Assembly (NCBI RefSeq): GCF_039521365.1
Contig: NZ_BAAACF010000001.1
Coordinates: 1,488,001-1,552,000 of the forward strand
Direction: 5' to 3'
Source of the DNA: Clostridium_AW malenominatum
GTDB taxonomy: Bacteria > Bacillota > Clostridia > Clostridiales > Clostridiaceae
Length of the DNA stretch: 64,000 nucleotides
Position numbers and translations under genes: made by a program
Part shown: piece after piece, positions 1 to 7,514 of the stretch
How the letters are laid out: the number at the start of each line of letters is the position of its first letter
How positions within the stretch are numbered: position 1 is the stretch's first letter
The notes under the pieces: generated by a model
Told to the model about the DNA's origin: nothing
The model's database searches: none
The model's input: the letters and a program-made list of their open reading frames with translations, nothing else

Positions 1-1
1 A

Positions 2-55
2 ATATCAACTGTTGGAGATGTTGTAGATTACATAAAGGCTCATGTTGAAGAATAA
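2..55 (+). CDS. acpP: acyl carrier protein, C-terminal end (partial)
   Basis: Only the last 17 codons are inside the window; they read ISTVGDVVDYIKAHVEE and stop at TAA. This is the typical helix IV end of bacterial acyl carrier protein, the phosphopantetheine-bearing carrier of fatty acid synthesis. The serine attachment site lies outside the window. acpP directly before rnc is a common Firmicutes order, which supports the call. Identification rests on a short tail, so it is probable rather than certain. Confidence 0.75.
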   Translation: MSTVGDVVDYIKAHVEE

Positions 56-60
56 TTAGA

Positions 61-90
61 AGTCCCCGTTTATTAACGGGGATTTAAATT
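61..90 (+). terminator. intrinsic terminator after acpP
   Basis: Arms CCCCGTT and AACGGGG pair perfectly around a TATT loop and are followed by a T-rich stretch. It separates acpP from rnc. Confidence 0.8.
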
Positions 91-190
91 TATATTTGTA
101 AAGTTTAATTTGTTTATTATTGAATTAGTCATAGATTTAGTATTGTATGTCAAATTGAATAATAAACTCTATAGAAGGAGTAAAATATAC

Positions 191-892
191 ATGGACAAAA
201 GAAGACAAATTAAGGAAATAGAATATAAGTTAGGCGTGGTTTTCCGTGATGAGGAGTTATTGTTTACAGCAATAACTCATAGTTCCTTTGCAAATCAAAA
301 AAAGAATGTGGAGTATAATGAAAGATTAGAATTTCTTGGGGACTCTGTATTGCAGCTAATAATTACTGAATACTTATATAAAAACTACACTGATAAGAGC
401 GAAGGTGAGCTTTCGCGTAAAAGAGCTCTTATAGTTTGCGAAAATTCTTTATTTGAAATTGCTCAAAGATGGCAGTTAGGAAATTATATAAATATGAGTA
501 AAGGAGAAGAAATTACAGGGGGAAGGGAACGAACATCTATACTGGCGGATTGTGTTGAAGCCATAATAGCTGCTATTTATTTAGATAGAGGAATAGATTT
601 TGTAAAAACTTTTATTCTATCTAATTTTAGAGTAATTATAGATAGAGCTATGGATGATAAAATAATTTTGGATTATAAAACAAAACTTCAAGAGACCTTG
701 CAAGAGCAGGGAGAAGTTAATATAAATTATAATTTATCCAAACACGAAGGCCCTCCTCATAGGAGAAAATTTTATACGGACGTAATTATTCAAGATAAAA
801 TTCTTGGTAGTGGAGTAGGCTATAGTAAAAAAGAAGCAGAACAAAATGCGGCTAAAGAGGCTATAAAAAACATGGAGGGGAAAAATGAGTAA
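191..892 (+). CDS. rnc: ribonuclease III
   Basis: Double-strand-specific endoribonuclease that processes rRNA precursors and structured mRNAs in the cytoplasm. The 233-residue protein has the N-terminal RNase III domain with the signature ERLEFLGD at about residues 44-51 and the second acidic cluster around ADCVEAIIAAIY, then a C-terminal double-stranded RNA binding domain (about 160-228) ending in GVGYSKKEAEQNAAKEA. The frame stays open upstream to 110, but ATG 191 has an AGAAGGAG ribosome site 10 nt before it and gives the family length. It overlaps the next gene by 8 bp, so the two are probably translationally coupled. Confidence 0.96.
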   Translation: MDKRRQIKEIEYKLGVVFRDEELLFTAITHSSFANQKKNVEYNERLEFLGDSVLQLIITEYLYKNYTDKSEGELSRKRALIVCENSLFEIAQRWQLGNYINMSKGEEITGGRERTSILADCVEAIIAAIYLDRGIDFVKTFILSNFRVIIDRAMDDKIILDYKTKLQETLQEQGEVNINYNLSKHEGPPHRRKFYTDVIIQDKILGSGVGYSKKEAEQNAAKEAIKNMEGKNE

Positions 893-1961
893 GAGACACT
901 ATATAATTCCAATATTTGTTCCCCACGAAGGATGCCCTCACAATTGCGTATTTTGCAACCAAAATTCTATAACAGGCAATGAAACTGTTGTTGTAGATGA
1001 ATCCTATGCTGAAGAAGTAATACAATCGCATTTAAGGACTATTAATAAAGAAGATTCAATTATAGAGATATCATTCTTTGGAGGAACTTTTACCGCTATA
1101 CATATTGATAAGCAAAAAAGACTATTAAGAGTTGCTAAGAAATATAAAGATAGTGGAGAAATAAACTATATAAGATTATCTACTAGGCCGGATTATGTCG
1201 ACCATAATATATTAAATAACCTAAAAAGCTATGATGTAGATATTATTGAGCTAGGCGTTCAATCCATGGATAATGAAGTTTTACGGTATTCTGGAAGAGG
1301 TCATACAGAGGAAGATGTAGTAAACGCTGTAACCTTAATAAAAGAGTATGGCTTTACCTTAGGAATTCAAATTATGCTAGGATTACCTAAAGACAACTTT
1401 TCTAAAGACATTGAAACCGTTAAAAAAGTTATAGATTTGAAGCCGAACTTATGCAGAATATATCCAGCTCTTGTAGTTAAGAATACCCCTATGGAAATTA
1501 TGTATGAAAAGGGTGGATATATTCCCTACACTTTAGAAGAAGCGGTGACTATATCTAAAGTGGTTTTTGGAATGCTAAGTGCAAATGGTGTTAATGTTAT
1601 AAGAATAGGATTGCAACCAACAGAAGAAATTAATTATGGAAAAGAAATTGTAATAGGTCCTTTTCACCCTGCTTTTAGAGAATTGGTTCAAAGCAGCATA
1701 ATTAACGATATGATATACGAGTTTTTAATAGGAAAAACCATTTCTTCTATAAATATAAGTATAAATCCTAAAACAACTTCGAAATTGTTTGCAAATAAAA
1801 AACAGTATTTTAAAGATATGTTAAATAAATTAAACTTATCAACTATACGTGTATCAGGAGACTCTAATTTACAACAAGATGAATTAAAAGTTCTCTTAAA
1901 TGGGACAGAATATAATCTGTCGATTGCTACATATATTTGGCGCAAATATAAAGAAGGATAA
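885..1961 (+). CDS. radical SAM protein, Elp3-like without acetyltransferase domain
   Basis: A 358-residue radical SAM protein. The cluster-binding motif CPHNCVFC (C17, C21, C24, pattern C-x3-C-x2-C) should hold a 4Fe-4S cluster with S-adenosylmethionine. FFGGTF and GVQSMDNEVL resemble the radical SAM core of Elp3-type proteins, but the length leaves no room for the Elp3 acetyltransferase domain. Genes of this family commonly sit between rnc and smc in clostridia. Its substrate is unknown to me; RNA modification is only a guess from the Elp3 likeness. It starts inside the end of rnc with GGAGGGG 5 nt upstream. Its 3' end carries the sigma-H promoter for the next gene. Confidence 0.85.
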   Translation: MSKRHYIIPIFVPHEGCPHNCVFCNQNSITGNETVVVDESYAEEVIQSHLRTINKEDSIIEISFFGGTFTAIHIDKQKRLLRVAKKYKDSGEINYIRLSTRPDYVDHNILNNLKSYDVDIIELGVQSMDNEVLRYSGRGHTEEDVVNAVTLIKEYGFTLGIQIMLGLPKDNFSKDIETVKKVIDLKPNLCRIYPALVVKNTPMEIMYEKGGYIPYTLEEAVTISKVVFGMLSANGVNVIRIGLQPTEEINYGKEIVIGPFHPAFRELVQSSIINDMIYEFLIGKTISSINISINPKTTSKLFANKKQYFKDMLNKLNLSTIRVSGDSNLQQDELKVLLNGTEYNLSIATYIWRKYKEG

Positions 1962-1981
1962 AAGTATAATTTATAGAATAA
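1953..1981 (+). promoter_or_regulatory. sigma-H type promoter for spoVS copy 1
   Basis: GAAGGATAA at 1953-1961 matches the Bacillus sigma-H -35 consensus RNAGGAWWW at every position. ATAGAATAA at 1973-1981 matches the -10 consensus RNNGAATWW at every position. The gap is 11 bp, the usual value. The -35 element overlaps the stop codon of the radical SAM gene. spoVS is sigma-H controlled in Bacillus subtilis, so the placement makes sense. Confidence 0.75.
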
Positions 1982-2057
1982 TTAATTATAGAATAAAAAC
2001 CAATAAACAATATAAAATTATATTTATTTTTTAATGTATTTATGGGGAGGAATCATC

Positions 2058-2318
2058 ATGGAAGTATTAAAAGTATCAGCTCAATCAGAGCCAAAATCAG
2101 TAGCAGGAGCTTTAGCAGCAGCCATTAAAGAAAAAAGCTTTGCTGAAATTCAAGCAGTAGGTGCTGGAGCAGTAAATCAAGCTATTAAAGCAATTGCTAT
2201 TACGAGAGGATTTGTAGCACCAAATGGCATAGACTTAATTGTAGTACCAGCATTCTCAGAGGTTAGCATTGAAGGGGAAGAAAGAACAGCTATTAAATTT
2301 ATAGTAGAGCCAAGATAA
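2058..2318 (+). CDS. spoVS: stage V sporulation protein S, copy 1
   Basis: Small Alba-like fold protein of 86 residues. SpoVS is needed for correct spore coat assembly and release from a septation block in Bacillus. The family is highly conserved, and VGAGAVNQAIKAIAITRGF and GEERTAIKFIVEPR are its hallmark segments. The reading frame is open from 2034, but ATG 2058 follows GGGGAGG by 7 nt and gives the exact family length. A second copy at 54556 shares about 60 of 86 residues by hand alignment. A sigma-H consensus lies 77 bp upstream of the start, and an intrinsic terminator follows, so this is a single-gene unit. Confidence 0.93.
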   Translation: MEVLKVSAQSEPKSVAGALAAAIKEKSFAEIQAVGAGAVNQAIKAIAITRGFVAPNGIDLIVVPAFSEVSIEGEERTAIKFIVEPR

Positions 2319-2339
2319 TAAAAATATTCATATAAAGTA

Positions 2340-2372
2340 AAAGCCATGCTAAAGCATGGTTTTTATTTTTAG
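2340..2372 (+). terminator. intrinsic terminator after spoVS copy 1
   Basis: CCATGCT and AGCATGG (2344-2350 and 2353-2359) form a perfect short stem, flanked by A residues upstream and a long T-rich run downstream. Confidence 0.8.
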
Positions 2373-2440
2373 ATTGATATTTTTACTAGTATAATATAAA
2401 CTTATATATTGTCAAATAAAATATATTTGAGGTGTTGTAT

Positions 2441-2539
2441 ATGAAAAAGCATAAAAGAGATAAGTTGCAGAAGATAATGGTGTATATGTTATTAGCCTCC
2501 TTTTTATTAAGTATGCTTCCTGCTATTTTTTTTAAGTAA
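2441..2539 (+). CDS. 32-residue membrane micro-protein, DUF4044/Prli42-like
   Basis: A very short gene of 33 codons beginning MKKHKRDKLQKI and ending in FFK. It has a basic N-terminal segment followed by one hydrophobic helix (about residues 13-30, MVYMLLASFLLSMLPAIF). This layout matches the DUF4044 family, whose Listeria member Prli42 anchors the stressosome to the membrane. GAGGTG sits 6 nt before ATG 2441, and the stop is 15 bp before smc, whose own ribosome site starts right at the stop. It is probably cotranscribed with smc. I see no stressosome genes here, so a stressosome role is not supported; a small membrane peptide of unknown role is the safe reading. Confidence 0.7.
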   Translation: MKKHKRDKLQKIMVYMLLASFLLSMLPAIFFK

Positions 2540-2554
2540 GGAGAGATTTTTAAT

Positions 2555-5500
2555 ATGCAATTAAAATCTATTGAAATAAGAGGGTTTAAATCATTTGTAA
2601 ACAAGACAGAATTGAACTTTAAGAAGGGTATAACCGCAATAGTAGGACCAAACGGAAGCGGTAAAAGCAATATATCTGATGCTATAAGATGGGTTTTAGG
2701 AGAACAAAGCATAAAGAGCCTAAGGGGCGGAAAGATGGAAGATGTAATATTTGCTGGTACACAGTTTAGAAAACCTTTAGGATTAGCACAGGTTTCTCTA
2801 ACATTGGATAACTCTAAGGGTGAATTGCCTTTAGAATATAGCGATGTTACTGTAGCTAGAAGAATATATCGCTCTGGCGATAGTGAATATTACATAAATA
2901 ATAATCAGTGTAGATTGAGAGACATACAAGAACTTTTTATGGATACAGGTATAGGAAAAGAAGGGTACTCCATAATTGGACAAGGTAAAATTGATGCTAT
3001 ACTAAGTGGTAAAGCTGATGAAAGGCGTGGACTTTTAGAGGAAGCTGCGGGAATTGTAAAGTTTAAAAGACGAAAAGATGAAGCTGAGAAAAAACTTGAA
3101 AGCACCGAAGTTAATCTAACTAGAATAAAAGATATACTTTTTACCTATGAGGAAAGATTAGAGCCATTAAGGATAGAAAGTGAAAAAGCTAAGACCTTTC
3201 TAGCTTTAAGCAATGAATTAAAGTGTAAAGAAATTAATTTAATAATTACTGGTTTAGATAATATTAATAAGGAGATTGATTATGCATCTGTTAATATTAA
3301 TCAACATAAAGTAGAATTAGATACTCTGCATAATAACGAGATAAAATATAAGGATAAAACTGGACTTTTGAAAAGGTCCTTGGAAGAGCTGGAAAATTTA
3401 ATTAGTAATGAAAAAAATCAATATTATGAAAAAAAAGAAGAAGAAAGCAATTTAATAAATGAAATTAATATATTTAAAGAAAGAATAACAAATGCAAATA
3501 TAGTTATGGAAAATTCAAAAAAAGAAATTTCCATACTAGAAGAAAAATTAACTATAATTAAAGGAAACAGAGATAATGAAGAAAAGGTTGTAGGTGAGCT
3601 TCAAAGTAATCAAAGAAAGTTAAATTTACTTATCGCCCAGTGTGAAAAAAACATAATAGAATTGAACTCTAAAGCTGATAATGAAATAAATCATGTTAAA
3701 AAGCTTAAAGATGAACAAATTGAAATACTTAGTTCTATATCTAAGACAAAAAATCAAATATCAATAATTGAAAATAACATAGAAGTTTCAAAAAATAAAA
3801 AGATGAATTTAAAATCTTCTTATGAAAGTAGTTTAAATTCTTTAAAAATAAATAGCAATACTGCTAAAATAATGGAAATGGAACTCCTTAAAAAGGCAGA
3901 GGCAGTAGCAGAATATGAAGCTCAAATAAAGAATTATAAAAAAGAAATGGAAAGCATTAAAACTATACTTTTTAATGATGAAAAAAAGCTTAGAGAAGAT
4001 CAGATTAAACATAATGGTCTTGAAGCTAATTATAATTTATTAATAAAGCTGGAAAATTCCTATGAAGGATATTATAAATCTGTTCAAGCTATAATGTCTC
4101 ATATTAATAAAGGAATAATTAAGGAAGCTTATGGAAATACTTTTGTTTTAGGAGAGATAATTGAAGTTCCTAAGGAATATGAATTAGGAATTGAAATTGC
4201 CCTAGGTTCTGCCATATCAAATATAATTACTCCCGATGAAAATGTTAGTAGAATACTAATAAATTATTTAAAGAAAAATAATTTAGGTAGAGCAACTTTC
4301 CTTCCTCTAAACATTATAAAGGGTAAGAGTATAAACTTGAGCAGTAATGTAACAAATATAGAGGGATATTTAGGTATTGGCAGCAAATTGTTAAAATATG
4401 AGGATAAGTTTAAAAATGCTATAGATTTCGCTTTAGGAAGAACTATAATGTGCACCGATATGGATGCCGCTCTTAAAATAGCTAAAGCCACAGATTATAG
4501 CTATAAAATTGTGACTTTAGCTGGTGAAGTTATTAATGTTGGAGGTTCTTTAACTGGAGGAAGTTCCATAAGAGGAAAAAACACTAGCGTTATAGGTAGA
4601 AAAAGAGAAATTACAGAAATGAATGAGGATATTGCAAAGCTGTCTTCTCAAATAACTGAGACTCAGTTATTTATAACTTCAAATAAGGATAAAATAAAGA
4701 GGTTAGATGATGAATGTTTAAATTTAAAAGATTTAATATATGGAGAAAATATTGAAGAAGCAAAACTAAAAGAAAAGTTATATAACATAGAAAATGAAAA
4801 TATAAAATTAAAAAATAGGCTGGCAGTATGGAACGAAGAGGTAGAGAAGCTACAAAGTGATATAGATAAGAATATGAAAGATATTCAGGACAAAGAAGAG
4901 GATTTGACTCATTTAGCTTTGTTGGAAAAGGAGAACACTAATAATATTATAACTTTGGAAAAATCATTAAAGGATCAAGAAAATAATATTTCAAAGATAA
5001 AAGATGGTTTAACAGAAGATAAAATAAAAAAGGCTCAAATTGATGAAATTATATTAGGAAAACTTAAAGATTTAGTAAGAATGGCCAATGAATTAGAAGA
5101 TCTTGAAAAAAAGCATCTTCAATTAAAAGAAGACATAGAAACTAATAGCAATAATATTAAACAATACTTATGGCAAATAAGTGAGAATGAATCAAAAAGA
5201 GAGCAAATTATTAACAATTTGCAAAGCTTAACCCAGTCTTTCAAAGATAAAGAGGTAGAAATTTTAGAGCTTAAAGAAAAATTAAATGAAGAGAATAGTT
5301 TTTTAGAGGAAAATTATGCTCTAAAAAATAAGAAAGAAGTAGAACATAATAAATTAATGGTGAATTTAGCCAAGATAGAAAATGAAAGAGATAATTTATT
5401 ATTAAAATTACAAGAAGAGATGGAATTAACTTATGATGAAGCATTAACTTTTAGAGAGGAAATAGAAGATCTATCTAAGTACAAAAAGCTTGCGTTGGAA

Positions 5501-6124
5501 ATTAAAAATGAAATTTCCTTACTTGGTATAGTAAATGTATCATCTATTGAAGAATATAAAGAGCTTAAAGAAAAATTTGCTTTTTTAAATAGTCAAAAAG
5601 ATGATTTAATTACCGCTAAGGAAGAACTTTTAGTTCTTATTGAGGATTTGATAAATAATATGAAAAAATTATTTATGGATAATTTTAATGTTTTAAAAGA
5701 ATTATTTGACCAAACCTTCAAGGAATTATTTAAAGGTGGTACTGCAGATTTAATTTTATCCGGTGACGATATACTAAATGGTAATATTGAAATAAATGTT
5801 CAACCTCCAGGTAAGAAACTTCAAAATATAAATTTAATGTCTGGTGGAGAAAAGGTATTATCTGCAATTGCTCTATTATTTGCAATTTTAAAAATGAAGC
5901 CTACGCCATTTTGTATACTAGATGAAATAGAGGCAGCTTTAGATGATGCAAATGTTAAAAGATATGCTGATTTCTTAAGGGAGTTTTCAGGTAATATTCA
6001 ATTCATTGTCATAACTCATAGAAAAGGTACCATGGAGGCAAGTGATGTCCTTTATGGGGTAACCATGGAGGAAAAAGGTATATCTAAGGTTATATCAATA
6101 GATTTAAAGGAGAGTGCTGTATAA
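2555..6124 (+). CDS. smc: chromosome segregation ATPase SMC
   Basis: Structural maintenance of chromosomes protein, the ATPase of the ScpA-ScpB condensin that compacts and segregates the nucleoid. The 1189 residues are the usual length. Walker A GPNGSGKS is at residues 31-38, followed by the Q-loop region. Two long coiled coils rich in K, E, N and I flank a hinge at roughly 510-650 with the GG-rich segment VGGSLTGGSS. The C-terminal head has the ABC signature LMSGGEKVLSAIALL and Walker B CILDEIEAALDD. AAGGAGAG precedes ATG 2555. The stop codon is directly followed by the ftsY start, indicating one operon. Confidence 0.97.
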   Translation: MQLKSIEIRGFKSFVNKTELNFKKGITAIVGPNGSGKSNISDAIRWVLGEQSIKSLRGGKMEDVIFAGTQFRKPLGLAQVSLTLDNSKGELPLEYSDVTVARRIYRSGDSEYYINNNQCRLRDIQELFMDTGIGKEGYSIIGQGKIDAILSGKADERRGLLEEAAGIVKFKRRKDEAEKKLESTEVNLTRIKDILFTYEERLEPLRIESEKAKTFLALSNELKCKEINLIITGLDNINKEIDYASVNINQHKVELDTLHNNEIKYKDKTGLLKRSLEELENLISNEKNQYYEKKEEESNLINEINIFKERITNANIVMENSKKEISILEEKLTIIKGNRDNEEKVVGELQSNQRKLNLLIAQCEKNIIELNSKADNEINHVKKLKDEQIEILSSISKTKNQISIIENNIEVSKNKKMNLKSSYESSLNSLKINSNTAKIMEMELLKKAEAVAEYEAQIKNYKKEMESIKTILFNDEKKLREDQIKHNGLEANYNLLIKLENSYEGYYKSVQAIMSHINKGIIKEAYGNTFVLGEIIEVPKEYELGIEIALGSAISNIITPDENVSRILINYLKKNNLGRATFLPLNIIKGKSINLSSNVTNIEGYLGIGSKLLKYEDKFKNAIDFALGRTIMCTDMDAALKIAKATDYSYKIVTLAGEVINVGGSLTGGSSIRGKNTSVIGRKREITEMNEDIAKLSSQITETQLFITSNKDKIKRLDDECLNLKDLIYGENIEEAKLKEKLYNIENENIKLKNRLAVWNEEVEKLQSDIDKNMKDIQDKEEDLTHLALLEKENTNNIITLEKSLKDQENNISKIKDGLTEDKIKKAQIDEIILGKLKDLVRMANELEDLEKKHLQLKEDIETNSNNIKQYLWQISENESKREQIINNLQSLTQSFKDKEVEILELKEKLNEENSFLEENYALKNKKEVEHNKLMVNLAKIENERDNLLLKLQEEMELTYDEALTFREEIEDLSKYKKLALEIKNEISLLGIVNVSSIEEYKELKEKFAFLNSQKDDLITAKEELLVLIEDLINNMKKLFMDNFNVLKELFDQTFKELFKGGTADLILSGDDILNGNIEINVQPPGKKLQNINLMSGGEKVLSAIALLFAILKMKPTPFCILDEIEAALDDANVKRYADFLREFSGNIQFIVITHRKGTMEASDVLYGVTMEEKGISKVISIDLKESAV

Positions 6125-7036
6125 ATGCTAGGAGGGTTTTTTAATAAGTTAAAAGAAGGCTTATCAAAGACTAAAGACAACTTTACTGATAAAATAAGTG
6201 AAATGCTAAACATGTACGTAGCAATAGATGAGGACCTGTATGATGAATTAGAGGAGATATTAATTACCTCTGATATAGGTGTTGAAACCTCACTAGAGAT
6301 AATTCGTAAGTTAAAAGAAAAAATTAAAGAAACCAAAGTAAAAGACGTAAGTGGAGTAAAGCCTTGTCTAAAGGAAGTATTAGTAGAAATGCTAGGAGAA
6401 GAGAAAGGAACTATACTTCCAGAGAGCACTCCTGAAATTGTACTAATTGTAGGGGTTAATGGAGTAGGGAAAACCACATCCATAGGAAAAATATCTCATA
6501 AGCTTAAGACCAATGGATATAAAGTATTAATGGTTGCAGGAGATACCTTTAGAGCAGCTGCTATAGATCAGTTAGAAGTTTGGAGTAAAAGAGCTGGAGT
6601 AGATATAATAAAACATCAAGAAGGCTCCGATCCAGCTGCGGTAGTTTATGATGGAATACAAGCAGCTAAGGCTAGAGGAGTTGATGTATTGGTTTGTGAC
6701 ACAGCAGGAAGACTTCATAATAAGAAAAACTTAATGGATGAGTTAGGTAAAATTAATAGAATTATTGAAAGAGAATATTCAAATGCCTCTAAACATACCT
6801 ATTTAGTTTTAGATGGAACCACAGGTCAAAATGCCATACAACAAGCAAAGCAATTTATGGAAGTTTGTAATGTAGATGGCATTATATTAACTAAATTAGA
6901 TGGCACAGCAAAGGGTGGAGTTGTTATTTCAATTAAGCATGCATTAAATATACCTGTTAAGCTAATTGGGGTAGGAGAAGGCATAGAAGATTTACAAGAT
7001 TTTAATCCAAGAGAATTTGTGGAAGCTTTATTTTAA
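6125..7036 (+). CDS. ftsY: signal recognition particle receptor FtsY
   Basis: GTPase receptor that docks SRP-ribosome complexes at the membrane. At 303 residues it consists of little more than the NG domain, as is usual in clostridia; the long acidic A domain of proteobacterial FtsY is absent. GTPase motifs are G1 GVNGVGKTT, the DTFRAAA box, G3 DTAGR and G4 TKLDG. The ATG begins on the base after the smc stop, and AAAGGAGAG at 6106-6114 lies inside the smc end, so translation is coupled. Its partner Ffh is encoded just downstream. Confidence 0.96.
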   Translation: MLGGFFNKLKEGLSKTKDNFTDKISEMLNMYVAIDEDLYDELEEILITSDIGVETSLEIIRKLKEKIKETKVKDVSGVKPCLKEVLVEMLGEEKGTILPESTPEIVLIVGVNGVGKTTSIGKISHKLKTNGYKVLMVAGDTFRAAAIDQLEVWSKRAGVDIIKHQEGSDPAAVVYDGIQAAKARGVDVLVCDTAGRLHNKKNLMDELGKINRIIEREYSNASKHTYLVLDGTTGQNAIQQAKQFMEVCNVDGIILTKLDGTAKGGVVISIKHALNIPVKLIGVGEGIEDLQDFNPREFVEALF

Positions 7037-7051
7037 TAGGATATCTTTTTT

Positions 7052-7092
7052 AAAATGCTGTTAAGTAAAAGTACTTGACAGCGCTTTTATTA
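7052..7092 (+). terminator. imperfect terminator after ftsY, sharing bases with the next promoter
   Basis: AAATGCTGTTAAGTA pairs with TACTTGACAGCGCTT apart from G-U positions, then T-rich sequence follows. The 3' arm contains the TTGACA box of the ylxM promoter. Confidence 0.6.
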
Positions 7093-7103
7093 TTTGATAT
7101 TAT
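7075..7103 (+). promoter_or_regulatory. sigma-A promoter for ylxM-ffh
   Basis: TTGACA at 7075-7080, a 17-bp spacer and TATTAT at 7098-7103 preceded by TGA, giving an extended -10. The -35 box lies in the 3' arm of the ftsY terminator stem. Confidence 0.8.
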
Positions 7104-7124
7104 AGATTTCGTCAGTAAATGATA

Positions 7125-7162
7125 AAAGGAGTGATTATGCAGTTACATCTGCAGTCCCCATG
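7125..7162 (+). promoter_or_regulatory. distant Shine-Dalgarno and hairpin at the ylxM start
   Basis: AAAGGAG at 7125-7131 is 28 nt from the ylxM ATG at 7160. Between them TGCAG (7138-7142) and CTGCA (7149-7153) form a perfect 5-bp stem with a TTACAT loop. If folded, the effective spacing drops to about 12 nt. The same Shine-Dalgarno is well placed for ATG 7137, which opens a 12-codon frame (MQLHLQSPWMKE) ending at 7175 inside ylxM, so a coupled leader peptide is the alternative. Confidence 0.5.
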
Positions 7163-7504
7163 GATGAAAGAATAGAAATTTCAATGCTATTAGACTTTTA
7201 TGGTTCTATGCTTACAGATAAGCAAAGGGATATTATGTATCTTTATTACAATGAAGATTTTTCCCTTGCGGAAATATCAGAACATACAAATACAAGTAGG
7301 CAAGCTATTTTTGATATAGTAAAGCGCTGTAATAAAATACTGATAGAATATGAAGATAAATTAAAATTACTAGAAAAGTTTATGAAACTAACAAAAACTA
7401 AAGAGCTTATTTTAAATAAGCTAAATGAAATAGATAGTTCCTGCGATAATATAAAAATTTCAAATAGTATAAATGAAATTATAAATGAAATAAATAATAT
7501 TTAG
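7160..7504 (+). CDS. ylxM: YlxM family DNA-binding/SRP-associated protein
   Basis: A 114-residue protein starting MDERIEISMLLDFYG, typical of the YlxM/p13 family always found beside ffh. The N-terminal 60 residues form a sigma-70 region 4-like helix-turn-helix (LTDKQRDIMYLYYNEDFSL, then SRQAIFDIVKRCNKIL). The family has been linked to SRP function and stimulates Ffh/FtsY GTPase activity in streptococci; a transcription factor role is not shown here. Family homology sets the start at ATG 7160, although no ribosome site sits at normal distance. It ends 10 bp before the ffh start. Confidence 0.88.
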   Translation: MDERIEISMLLDFYGSMLTDKQRDIMYLYYNEDFSLAEISEHTNTSRQAIFDIVKRCNKILIEYEDKLKLLEKFMKLTKTKELILNKLNEIDSSCDNIKISNSINEIINEINNI

Positions 7505-7514
7505 GAGGATGGCC

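Noticed and set aside
885..1961. Radical SAM gene as full Elp3 histone/tRNA acetyltransferase
   Set aside because: The protein is too short for the acetyltransferase domain.
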